This document shows positions 34,690 through 44,109 of a DNA stretch of 64,000 bases, piece after piece. Made by a program: the position numbers and the translations under genes. Numbering within the stretch: position 1 is the stretch's first letter; each line of letters begins with the position of its first letter. A model generated the notes under the pieces. It was not told the origin of the DNA. It saw nothing but the letters and a program-made list of their open reading frames with translations, and did not search any database. The DNA comes from Oscillospiraceae bacterium (lineage in GTDB: Bacteria > Bacillota > Clostridia > Oscillospirales > SIG627), in contig SVTC01000009.1 of NCBI GenBank assembly GCA_015063985.1, positions 1 through 64,000 of the forward strand. Reading direction: 5' to 3'.

Positions 34690-36603
34690 TTGTTTCAGCT
34701 CAAAGCCCGCAAATTCAAAGGGATACAATACACTGTCCAGTACTATCTCCTTACCTTCGCGGTGTCCTGTACAATTAACAAAGCTTACCTTGCCGTAGTC
34801 CCCTTCCACTTTGATCCTCAGCTTGTGGATCTTATCCTCAAAAATATTCCAAAGACCCACCGCAACAGAGCTTTCGTTTTTCTTTACCAGAGGATATAGC
34901 ATAGGCGCCTTGCTGACCACACATACCTCAAAGGGCTTTCTGCCCAAAAACTCAAGATTATCCATCAGCTGCTCCTTTCTCCAATAGGAGTTGAACCAGT
35001 GACGCTCATTGCGTGCCCGGTCGGCACTGAAGGGATAGACCAAAAAACGCGCTCCCTTTTGGTTTTCGTATCGGTAAACACCCTCGTAAAATTTATCGCC
35101 CTGCTTATAATGGGAAACGGTAACGGCACTCTTTGCTCTGGGCAGATCCAGCAACCTTACGTTTCCAAGCATTGACGTACTCTTCACTTTGTCGGCGTCG
35201 TATTCTCTGACAGCGCCCCAGATTCCGGAAGCGCCAAAGGATGAAATCTCTTCGGTTTTTGTAAGACCGACGTCAATTCCCCGCCGTGTCAGAATGATAG
35301 CGGCATCCGCATCCAGAACACAACCGCTCATCAGCTCCTCCTCGGTAATAAAACGGGCATTCTCACCGAAGACCAGCTTTACTCCGTCTCCGGAAAAGGC
35401 AGTGGGCATAGACGTAACGGCGGTAAAATTCAAGGACGGATAGTAAAGAGAACGCTCGGAATTGAAAATTCGCCCGGGATCATTGGGATCAAGATAGGCA
35501 TTTTGTGTAACGTTTTGACAGTTATAAGCCACAAGACCCACAGTCTCATCCTTGCCGCAAAACAGCTCCTCGATCCTTTCGTTGAGCTCGCGGGCATTTT
35601 CATGGGCTTCGACGTAGCCCGTTTCATAATCAGAAGCATCGTCGAATTTCCAATAATACTTCAAAATGCCGTCGTTTACACCGTCGGCGCGAAGAACGCT
35701 CTCAAAGACCTCCACGTAGGCGGCGGGAGTCATAAATCGGGGCCTTGGGAAGTTATCCCCCTCGGCTATGGTCTCGATACCCGCATTACGGCACCATTCT
35801 ATCTCCATTCGCTCCATATTCAATATTTCTCCCAAATGGCGGCGATTGGGCTTCGTTGCCCAATAAGGAGCACCCAACGTGCGAAGGAAGGGCTTTGTGT
35901 CACCTGCCATTATCTTTGCAAGGGAGATCGTATCCATATCAAGATCAAAGCCGCAGGGAGAACAGCAAAAGCCCAGGCGAACGCTTTCATCAAGCTCATC
36001 CACAGCCTTACGAAGCTCTCTTCCGAAGTGCTCCATAGAGCCCTTTTGCACCTTTAACCAAGCATCGCGGTAGCGGTTGGCGCCCCCGCTGAAGACCTTT
36101 TCCTTAAGCTCCTCCCGAGAGATCTCCTCTCCCAATTCCTCCCGAAGAAGCTTCATATGCAGATCGCAGCAGCAGCCTACGCCCGTACCGCGGTAGCTGA
36201 GACGAAAATCATCATCCAGGAGTATAAGCCTTGCACCGCAACGCACAAGATTTCTCATCCAATTCTTGAAGTCCTCCAAAAACGCTTCATCCAGAGGACA
36301 AAACACAGAGCCGTTGGAGTTGCCTACGGCATCAACGCATTGAATATTGGTGTATTTCCCTCCTCCTCTGGCGGTATCATGACCAAAGGTCTGCCCTACC
36401 CAAACAAGAGGATCATAACCGTGCTCTGTAAAAAACTCAATTGAATTCTTTAAGGCATCGAGGGTCTCAGGGGAGGAAAAGCTATGGTTTATCTCGCGTT
36501 CGACCGTTATAGCTACACGGCTTGCCCCCGTACGCCTCAAGCGCGCAAGAATCTCGCCGTCAAGCGGTGTTTTACAGAAGAGCGGTACCGTTATTTTAAA
36601 CAT
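34687..36603 (-). CDS. Uncharacterised TIM-barrel-like protein, putative glycoside hydrolase
   Basis: GARLILLDDDFRLSYRG; CRNAGIETIAEGDNFPRPRFMTPAAYVEVFESVLRADGVNDGILKYYWKFDD; no family recognised with confidence; ATG at 36603 preferred. Confidence 0.55.
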   Translation of the reverse strand: MFKITVPLFCKTPLDGEILARLRRTGASRVAITVEREINHSFSSPETLDALKNSIEFFTEHGYDPLVWVGQTFGHDTARGGGKYTNIQCVDAVGNSNGSVFCPLDEAFLEDFKNWMRNLVRCGARLILLDDDFRLSYRGTGVGCCCDLHMKLLREELGEEISREELKEKVFSGGANRYRDAWLKVQKGSMEHFGRELRKAVDELDESVRLGFCCSPCGFDLDMDTISLAKIMAGDTKPFLRTLGAPYWATKPNRRHLGEILNMERMEIEWCRNAGIETIAEGDNFPRPRFMTPAAYVEVFESVLRADGVNDGILKYYWKFDDASDYETGYVEAHENARELNERIEELFCGKDETVGLVAYNCQNVTQNAYLDPNDPGRIFNSERSLYYPSLNFTAVTSMPTAFSGDGVKLVFGENARFITEEELMSGCVLDADAAIILTRRGIDVGLTKTEEISSFGASGIWGAVREYDADKVKSTSMLGNVRLLDLPRAKSAVTVSHYKQGDKFYEGVYRYENQKGARFLVYPFSADRARNERHWFNSYWRKEQLMDNLEFLGRKPFEVCVVSKAPMLYPLVKKNESSVAVGLWNIFEDKIHKLRIKVEGDYGKVSFVNCTGHREGKEIVLDSVLYPFEFAGFELKQ

Positions 36604-36653
36604 TTTTATATTTCCCTCTCTCAACGACAATTTTTCAGTAAAGGTGACAGGAC

Positions 36654-37796
36654 TTAAAGCATTGAGGCAACAACGTCTCTTTCAAAGTTCTTTGCGGTAA
36701 TGCAGCCTCCGCCTCCGTCGTGCCTGGAGTTTTTCATATATACCGCAGTTATCTTATTTACGGGATCCACCCAAAAGTGTGTACCGTATGCGCCGCTCCA
36801 TCCAAAGCATCCCACGGGAAGTATTTTGTCCTCAGTGTCTATGACCCTCACCGACAGTCCCCAGCGGTTGGAGCTGTTTTTAAGTTGAGGGTAGGGAGGT
36901 GTTGCCATAGTCTCCACCGCCTTCTCTGAAAGAATCCGATTTCCGTCCAATACGCCGCCGTTTAACAGCATCGAGGCAAAGCGGTCATAGTCCTTCACAC
37001 TGCTGACAAGACCCGCGCCACCCAAGGGATGAGATGAGGGAAAATCCTCGAAAACACAACCGGGAAGGGTCGGACTCAAAACACTTTCTCCATCCTTAAG
37101 ATCGTGCATCTGTACTATTCTGTCCCATTGGCTCTCGGTGGGCTCAAAGGTAGTATCCTTCATACCCAAGGGTAAAAATATCTCGTTTCTCAAAAATTCG
37201 GAATATCCCCTTCCGGTGATGCGCTCGATCATCACTCCGAGAACGTCAAATGCCACGGTTCCGCTATAGCTGTTCATCACTCCGGGCTCCATTTCCACCA
37301 CCAGCGAGGAATAAAAATCCACCGCCTTGTGAAGATCGGCTCTGTGCTCATCGGTGTATGCTTTCATTTGCGCCTTAAATAGCTCGCCGTAGTCTATAAG
37401 AGTCGTATGAGTGAGAATATTCTTCACGGTGGGCGCATTATCAAGCTTGCCGAGTACACGGATGTTTCCGTTTTCGTCAAGCTTTCCCTTTCTCAGACGG
37501 GAAAACTCGGGGATATATTTTTCTATTTCGTCATCGACCTTCAAAAGCCCTCTGTCAACCAAGATCATAGCCGCGACACCGGTCACGGGCTTTGTCATCG
37601 AGGCGATCCTGAAAAGATCGTTGTCACCTAAAGGGATCTTCTTTTCAACGTCGCGATATCCCCAGCTTCTGTCAGCCAAAACCTCACCCTCCTGCCTTAC
37701 CATCACAGTTGCACCGAGAATGTGGTTTGTATCAACGTCGTTTTGGATTCTTTTTTCCAAATTCTCATTCAAGATAGAAAGGTTAATTTTCTTCAT
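36654..37796 (-). CDS. Class C beta-lactamase-related serine hydrolase
   Basis: FRIASMTKPVTGVAAMILVDRG (SxxK) and YSGTVAFDVLG (YxG-like). Confidence 0.9.
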   Translation of the reverse strand: MKKINLSILNENLEKRIQNDVDTNHILGATVMVRQEGEVLADRSWGYRDVEKKIPLGDNDLFRIASMTKPVTGVAAMILVDRGLLKVDDEIEKYIPEFSRLRKGKLDENGNIRVLGKLDNAPTVKNILTHTTLIDYGELFKAQMKAYTDEHRADLHKAVDFYSSLVVEMEPGVMNSYSGTVAFDVLGVMIERITGRGYSEFLRNEIFLPLGMKDTTFEPTESQWDRIVQMHDLKDGESVLSPTLPGCVFEDFPSSHPLGGAGLVSSVKDYDRFASMLLNGGVLDGNRILSEKAVETMATPPYPQLKNSSNRWGLSVRVIDTEDKILPVGCFGWSGAYGTHFWVDPVNKITAVYMKNSRHDGGGGCITAKNFERDVVASML

Positions 37797-37950
37797 TTCT
37801 TTTCCCTCTTTTTGTTAAAATGCGCAATACTCTTCGCAACGGGCATTTTAACACAGTTTTATCAAAAAATCAAGGCTTGACGCTGTAATAATCCGCTCCC
37901 AAAGCCGATAATCCCAAAATCTCGGTTTAAACGCTTTTCCTCTGAAAGCT

Positions 37951-38619
37951 TTAATCTATCTGCCAATCTATAGGCGAAAGTCCCCTTGAAACCAAGATCT
38001 CGTTAGCCCTTGAAAAATGCTTACATCCGAAAAATCCGCGGTAGGCGGAAAGGGGGCTTGGGTGCACTGTGCTCAGCTTTATGTGATTGGGATTATTTAT
38101 TATTTGCGCCTTGGTTTTAGCGGGAGAGCCCCACAAAAGGAAAACCACGGGGCTTTCTTTTTTGTTTAACTCACTTATAACGCGGTCGGTAAAAATCTCC
38201 CATCCCATACCCTTGTGGGAATTGGCTTTTCCTCTTTCAACGGTCAAAACGGTGTTCAGCATCAGCACTCCCTGCTTTGCCCACTTAACAAGCTCGCCGT
38301 GAGAAGGAATTTTAAAGCCGATATCGTCACTAAGCTCTTTATATATATTAACCAGTGAGGGCGGAGGCGGATTTCCCTTTAACACGGAAAAGCAAAGCCC
38401 GTGGGCTTGATTGGGCTCGTGATAAGGGTCTTGACCCAAAATCACAACCTTAACGTCTTTAAAGGAACAAAATTTCAAAGCGTTAAAAATATCATACATA
38501 TTGGGATATATGGTCTTAGTGCTGTATTCCTTTTTCAAAAATTCCCGAAGCGCCTTGTAATAAGGCTTTTCAAACTCATCCTTTAAGATGAGGTCCCAGT
38601 CATTTCCAAAGCTTATCAT
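37951..38619 (-). CDS. ung: Uracil-DNA glycosylase
   Basis: [57 protein letters not shown] at 38619 with GGAGG RBS. Confidence 0.97.
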   Translation of the reverse strand: MISFGNDWDLILKDEFEKPYYKALREFLKKEYSTKTIYPNMYDIFNALKFCSFKDVKVVILGQDPYHEPNQAHGLCFSVLKGNPPPPSLVNIYKELSDDIGFKIPSHGELVKWAKQGVLMLNTVLTVERGKANSHKGMGWEIFTDRVISELNKKESPVVFLLWGSPAKTKAQIINNPNHIKLSTVHPSPLSAYRGFFGCKHFSRANEILVSRGLSPIDWQID

Positions 38620-38724
38620 AAGCTCCTCCCTGAAAATCGTGATCCAACCACCGTTGGAAAATTTAAAACGAAATATCCTCGGAATACATTTTAAAAGCTT
38701 ACCGAGGATATGTAAGATCAACGG

Positions 38725-39621
38725 TCATTCATTGTTTCTGTTGTTTTGGCTTTTGCTGAAATACTGTTTGGGGCATACGCCTTTTATACGTTTGAAGGTC
38801 TTTGAAAAGGATTGCGGAGATGCAAAGCCAAGACGCTGAGAAACGGATGTGATCGTTTGCTTTTTTGACTCGATCAGCTTAATGCTTTCCTCTATTTTCT
38901 TTTGACATAGATATTGCTGAAGAGTAATCCCCATTCTGTTTTTAAAAACGTGAGAAAGATAACAAGAGCTGTATCCTAAGGTTTTGGATAGCTCGCTTAT
39001 ATTTTTTATATTCTCCGCGTTGTTATCAATATAAAGCAAAACACTGTATAAAGATAATCCAACGTGGTTTACTTGTGAATCGACTAAATATCTGGTGTTA
39101 TTTATCGAGGTATAGGTTCTGTAAACAACAGTGAGCAATTGAACAAGATAGCTTTCAATCATCGAGCGAAAACACGATTCATTGCTATAATATTCTCCAA
39201 GGCATTTTTGAAAAACAGTCATTATTTCAGATGAACCTTTGATAACGTTGTGAGGCGAGTCGTTGTAGAAGGCTCTGAGAACGGCTATATCATCGCCCGA
39301 TGCGGATTCGGCAATATCAAATCCAATAAAAAGATATCTTAAATTTGTGATGGCGGACATCTTATGCATTGACCCCTTTGGGGTGAGAAAAAGATCGCCT
39401 GCTTTTACGTTATATTTATTTCCGTTTACTTCATGTGAACCCGTTCCCGATATGACGTAAGTGATCTCAAAGCACCACTGCACGTGCGGAGCAACGATAT
39501 AACCCGGTTCATAGCAAACCTCGCCCATTTGATGGACACAAACGCCTCCGTATTTCAGAGGCTCATCAGGATAAATCACTTCAAATTCAAACGTCTTACC
39601 GACCTTTACCGGAGATTCCAT
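38725..39621 (-). CDS. AraC family transcriptional regulator
   Basis: Cupin-like N-terminus and AraC HTH (GYSSCYLSHVFKNRMGITLQQYL; LGFASPQSFSKTFKRIKGVCPKQY). Confidence 0.93.
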   Translation of the reverse strand: MESPVKVGKTFEFEVIYPDEPLKYGGVCVHQMGEVCYEPGYIVAPHVQWCFEITYVISGTGSHEVNGNKYNVKAGDLFLTPKGSMHKMSAITNLRYLFIGFDIAESASGDDIAVLRAFYNDSPHNVIKGSSEIMTVFQKCLGEYYSNESCFRSMIESYLVQLLTVVYRTYTSINNTRYLVDSQVNHVGLSLYSVLLYIDNNAENIKNISELSKTLGYSSCYLSHVFKNRMGITLQQYLCQKKIEESIKLIESKKQTITSVSQRLGFASPQSFSKTFKRIKGVCPKQYFSKSQNNRNNE

Positions 39622-39836
39622 AGCATACCCACTCTTTTATGTTCTTTGTACTGTAATATAATACCACATACAGCTCACAAACACAATATTATAGCAAAAA
39701 TTTATACATAATTTGGACAGATAGCAAATTTGGACAAGTGCAAAGAAAAATATAGCCATTGAAAAAAATCAATTGACATATTATAATGAAGCTGGACGGT
39801 TTTTAACAAAAACGTAAAATACAGGAAGGGATAATA

Positions 39837-40976
39837 ATGAAAAAATCATTACTATCGGTCATATTACTTTTATTATTTGTCCTGGCAGGTTGCCAATCAA
39901 ATGCAAGTAATAACACCAACGAGTCAAGCGCGGGAAATGATAACCCGAACACCACTCTTTCTTTTAAGACAATGGCAGATATGATATCCTATGTACCGGA
40001 AAACGACGGAGCTATCGTTAATTTGCTTGGATTTTTCAGCATGGGCGACGGAGCAGGGGGAACGTTTTATTGGGATGCGAACTCCGGCGAGGAGCACAAT
40101 ATCGGCACTGTAGTCAAACCCGAATCTGCAGAAAAAGGAAGATATATAAGGCTTTGCGATTCCAATCTTCGTAACGTTGCGTGGTTTGGTGCCAACGGTA
40201 CGGATGACGTGGACGACACCAATGCCATCCAATCGGCACTTACCGATCTTAAAAACGGCGGAACACTGGTTTTGGAACCGGGAAATTATCTGCTCTCGTC
40301 ATCGCTAAAGATAGATAAAGACGGAATAAAATTAAGCGGCAGAGGAAACGTGAATCTTGTGGCTTGCGATGCAATGGACGGAATCACGATTATCGACCAA
40401 GCCAACAGCGTTACGCTGACAGACCTTAATTTCATTGGCGGCAATAAAGCAAATCACGGTATTCTTATCCAAGGGGAATGTAAGGGCATTTCAATGAAGA
40501 GTGTTTTCGTTTCGGAATTTGTCAGCTGCGGTTTGAAGCTCTCGGGCAAGATCACCGGCGGCATTTACGAAGAAGTAAACGTAACTTCAAATGCAGCTTC
40601 ATCATCGGGGCTTTCCATAAGCGGCGGTGCAAATGATATAGTGTTCACCGCGTGCAGATTTGATATGGGAGCTTTCGAGAACTGTGTGGCAGGCGAGTTT
40701 AATTATACCCACGATATAACCTTCCAAAACTGTACGTTTACAGCAATATCGTCTGCGTCAACAGGCACTTTGTTTGTCGGCGGCGAAAAAGAAGCCTATC
40801 CAAAATCACTGGGCTTTTACGGATGTGACGTTATTAACGTCGTCGTAAACGAAGAACACGGCACTATCGGAAAAAACCATTTCTTCGGATTTATGACGCA
40901 TAACGGACAAGTCGTTCCAAACAATGATAAGATCTTTGGTTCAACTGATGACGGCAGATTTTTTGGCTTGAGTTAA
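39837..40976 (+). CDS. Lipoprotein with tail-spike/pectate-lyase-like beta-helix domain (copy 1)
   Basis: Lipobox LLFVLAGCQ; MGDGAGGTFYWD..KGRYIRLCDSNLRNVAWFGANGTDDVDDTNAIQSAL. Confidence 0.8.
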   Translation: MKKSLLSVILLLLFVLAGCQSNASNNTNESSAGNDNPNTTLSFKTMADMISYVPENDGAIVNLLGFFSMGDGAGGTFYWDANSGEEHNIGTVVKPESAEKGRYIRLCDSNLRNVAWFGANGTDDVDDTNAIQSALTDLKNGGTLVLEPGNYLLSSSLKIDKDGIKLSGRGNVNLVACDAMDGITIIDQANSVTLTDLNFIGGNKANHGILIQGECKGISMKSVFVSEFVSCGLKLSGKITGGIYEEVNVTSNAASSSGLSISGGANDIVFTACRFDMGAFENCVAGEFNYTHDITFQNCTFTAISSASTGTLFVGGEKEAYPKSLGFYGCDVINVVVNEEHGTIGKNHFFGFMTHNGQVVPNNDKIFGSTDDGRFFGLS

Positions 40977-40988
40977 CGAGGATAAACA

Positions 40989-42602
40989 ATGAAAAAGCTA
41001 TTTTTAATATTATTTGTCTTTACGGTATCATGTATTATGATAACGGGTTGCAGTAAAACGACGACTAACACAACCCATATGGTTGATCTCATAGCGGATT
41101 TAAAGGAAGTAGAAAACGTTACCGATGGCGACGTGATTATCGTCAAGGGCTATAACAGCGTTGGCGACGCCGGTGCGGGTGAGTTCGTATATTACAGTAA
41201 TTACGACTCCGAGGAAGACGGCGGTGTCGTATTCAACGCAAAAGACGGCGGTAAATATGTTCGTATCTGCTCGCCGACTCAACGCCACGTTGCCTGGTAC
41301 GGAGCAACGGCAAACGATAAAAACGATGACTCTTCCGCAATCAGAGCCGCGATCAGCAGCCTTAAAAACGGAGGAACCGTTAATTTTTCAGGCGGAGATT
41401 ATTACATCGCCGAGCCTTTAGTCTTAGACAGCTCGGCAAACAACATAAAGCTGATCGGTAAGGGCGGCTGGTATTCAACAAAGATCAACGCCTTATCGGA
41501 AATGGACACAATGATCCACGTTAAGGGTGTCGACGGAATTACCATTGACAGCATTCACATAAACGGCGGTTTATTGGCAAAAAACACTCTTATCCTTGAA
41601 TCGATAACAAATTCAGTCATTAAAAACTCCAGAGCGTTCCAGTTTACAAAGTACGGAATCAAGCTTACAGCCGGTGAATCGGGACCGTCTAAAAATAACA
41701 CCTTTGATCAGCTTAATGCAATAACAACACACAATAAAAACCCGATATACTGTTTTTATATAGGCGGTGATTACAGCACGGGAAACATTGTCGAAAATTG
41801 CACTTTCTCGACGTGTCGTTTTGACTATCACCAGAGCCCCAATTCAGTTGCTTTAACCGTTGAATACGCACAGATGCTTAGTTTCTACAGGTGTCACTTT
41901 GTGGGATACAATGAGCGTTCCGACGGACTTCGGTTGAATGCACGCAATAACAACGGCTATCCCGGACAGCTGAACGTTTACGATTGCTCGATTACCGACA
42001 TTGTTGTTGATGAGAGCAACAGTTCCAAAATCGGCAACGTAATGCTATTCGGCCACGGAACCTATGACAACGAAGTAATTCCCGTTAACGAAAATATCCA
42101 TACCATAACCGATGAAGGATCGATATTCGGTTATCAATTGGGCGACGGAACCAAATTACCGATCAAAACCGCCCCTTTCCAGACAAACACAAACGGTGAA
42201 TACGCTGCTCACAATCTCAAGACCGAAATAAAGAATATGGGTATACGTTTCAACAACGGAGGTTTATTCACCGGCGGCTCCATCAGACTTGCAACGTACA
42301 GCGGATCTCCCGGATGTGAGCTAAAGCTCTCTGTGTATAAATGGAACACAGACTTCAAAACAACAATAAGCGGCGAGGAATTAAGAAGCTGCATTTTCAA
42401 GGAGTTCGAGGATAATTCCATGGTAGACTTCAAATTTGAAGAACCCCTCGGCGAAGGAGAATATCTGGTTTTACTCCACGATGGCAAATCCGACGGTTAC
42501 GGTGTTGGTGTTTGGACACAAAATCCGGGACAGGGTATAAAAACATTTACAGACGGCAAAGATGCCAACTTCGGCATTTGCGGTATTTTCAATATTGAGT
42601 AA
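40989..42602 (+). CDS. Lipoprotein with tail-spike/pectate-lyase-like beta-helix domain (copy 2, C-terminal extension)
   Basis: Lipobox VSCIMITGCS; VGDAGAGEFVYYS..GGKYVRICSPTQRHVAWYGATANDKNDDSSAIRAAI. Confidence 0.8.
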   Translation: MKKLFLILFVFTVSCIMITGCSKTTTNTTHMVDLIADLKEVENVTDGDVIIVKGYNSVGDAGAGEFVYYSNYDSEEDGGVVFNAKDGGKYVRICSPTQRHVAWYGATANDKNDDSSAIRAAISSLKNGGTVNFSGGDYYIAEPLVLDSSANNIKLIGKGGWYSTKINALSEMDTMIHVKGVDGITIDSIHINGGLLAKNTLILESITNSVIKNSRAFQFTKYGIKLTAGESGPSKNNTFDQLNAITTHNKNPIYCFYIGGDYSTGNIVENCTFSTCRFDYHQSPNSVALTVEYAQMLSFYRCHFVGYNERSDGLRLNARNNNGYPGQLNVYDCSITDIVVDESNSSKIGNVMLFGHGTYDNEVIPVNENIHTITDEGSIFGYQLGDGTKLPIKTAPFQTNTNGEYAAHNLKTEIKNMGIRFNNGGLFTGGSIRLATYSGSPGCELKLSVYKWNTDFKTTISGEELRSCIFKEFEDNSMVDFKFEEPLGEGEYLVLLHDGKSDGYGVGVWTQNPGQGIKTFTDGKDANFGICGIFNIE

Positions 42603-42612
42603 GGAGAATCAA

Positions 42613-43827
42613 ATGATGCAAAACAAAAAAATCAAAACCTCTGCACTGTTTACAGCAGTTCTCCTTATTGTGATGACGGTATTTGCAATATTTAATATCG
42701 GTGCGAAAGACAACCAAATGAATAGCGTTAAGTCATATATCGTAGAAAACATTGACCAAATGAGATCGTTGGTTATAAACGATACCGATGCCTCAATTGT
42801 TGTTAAAGGCTACTACACGGCAGGTGATGGCGGCGGAGGTACGTTCTTTTGGGACAAAAATTCCGCTTCGGAGGAAAACGGCGGAACGATATTCAAAAAC
42901 ACCAACGATGAAATCGGAAGATACATCCGCCTATGCGACAATGAAAATCTTAACCTTAAGTGGTTTGGTGCAAAAGGCGACGGAGAACACGACGATACGC
43001 TTGCCTTCCAAAACGCTCTCAAAGCCTTGCCCGATCCGGGCGGTTCCGTCAGCGTTCCCAACGGCACCTATAACGTCAGCGAAACGATCATCATCGGCAA
43101 CGGCAATATGGGTTCTCAAGCTTCAACAAAAAAAGGAATACATATTCTCGGTGACGGAAATGCAAACATTCGAGCAGTTGAAAAAATGAACAACGTCATC
43201 GAAGTAAAAGGTATGATGTATGATCTGCTGTTGAGTGACCTTACAATAGATTGCAACAAGAACACACAAACAGGCGTAAGGATGACCGCTTTCATCGGAT
43301 GCGCAATAAGAAATTCAAATATAGTTAACTTCACAAAAAAAGGACTGGTTATAATGGGCGGAGGCGACCCCTGCGGCAACTACAACACCTACAATCAGTT
43401 TGAAAATCTTAACGTGCGCTCCGATATCGATGGCGCTGTGGGCGTATATTTCGACGGCGACTTTAAAGCCATCAATGATACCTGGCTTACGACTATGACA
43501 AATTGCAGCTTTGTTGCAACAGGCTATAATTCAATAGGTGCACATTGTAAATTCGTCGATTCGATTTCGCTTTATCAATGTACCTTTACGGGAACCAAAC
43601 ACGGCGTGCTTTTTGATGCCATCGGCAATAGCGGTTATCCCAGCGGAATAGGATTTTACGATTGCTCCGTTTCAAGTGTCGGAGTTCTTGAAAGTGCATC
43701 CGAAACAGTACGCAAACAGTGGTTCTTGGGATTCAAAACAGATAACGGAGAGGTAATACCCAACGATTACCGTTTCTTCGGAATCACAGACCAAGGAAAA
43801 CCCTTCTATATGGAGATCGTTTATTAA
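42613..43827 (+). CDS. Membrane-anchored tail-spike/pectate-lyase-like beta-helix protein (copy 3)
   Basis: GDGGGGTFFWDKN..GRYIRLCDNENLNLKWFGAKGDGEHDDTLAFQNAL; N-terminal hydrophobic anchor. Confidence 0.8.
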   Translation: MMQNKKIKTSALFTAVLLIVMTVFAIFNIGAKDNQMNSVKSYIVENIDQMRSLVINDTDASIVVKGYYTAGDGGGGTFFWDKNSASEENGGTIFKNTNDEIGRYIRLCDNENLNLKWFGAKGDGEHDDTLAFQNALKALPDPGGSVSVPNGTYNVSETIIIGNGNMGSQASTKKGIHILGDGNANIRAVEKMNNVIEVKGMMYDLLLSDLTIDCNKNTQTGVRMTAFIGCAIRNSNIVNFTKKGLVIMGGGDPCGNYNTYNQFENLNVRSDIDGAVGVYFDGDFKAINDTWLTTMTNCSFVATGYNSIGAHCKFVDSISLYQCTFTGTKHGVLFDAIGNSGYPSGIGFYDCSVSSVGVLESASETVRKQWFLGFKTDNGEVIPNDYRFFGITDQGKPFYMEIVY

Positions 43828-43839
43828 AATCCACCACCT

Positions 43840-43870
43840 ATAAAAGCGAAGACTTTTGTCTTCGCTTTTC
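43840..43870. terminator. Terminator downstream of the tail-spike-like array
   Basis: AAAAGCGAAGACTTTTGTCTTCGCTTTT hairpin. Confidence 0.75.
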
Positions 43871-43971
43871 GTTATTTTAAATATAAAGCTTGGGCGTTTA
43901 ACACTTGCCGTATAAGATGCCCCGCGCTTTGTTTGGCGGTGATATGCCAAGCCAGCGGCTTGGATAAAAAA

Positions 43972-43997
43972 TAACGAAGCCGAAGCTTCGTTATTTT
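43972..43997 (-). terminator. Terminator downstream of tRNA-Arg
   Basis: AATAACGAAGCCGAAGCTTCGTTATT hairpin. Confidence 0.75.
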
Positions 43998-43998
43998 T

Positions 43999-44075
43999 TG
44001 GCGCGCCGGACACGATTCGAACGCGCGACACCCAGAATCGGAATCTGGTGCTCTATCCTGCTGAGCTACCGGCGC
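43999..44075 (-). tRNA. tRNA-Arg(CCG)
   Basis: Minus strand GCGCCGGTAGCTCAGCAGGATAGAGCACCAGATTCCGATTCTGGGTGTCGCGCGTTCGAATCGTGTCCGGCGCGCCA; loop TTCCGAT gives anticodon CCG; CCA is encoded. Confidence 0.96.
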
Positions 44076-44109
44076 ATATGAAAGCCGAGAAAAACTCGGC
44101 TTTTTCATT

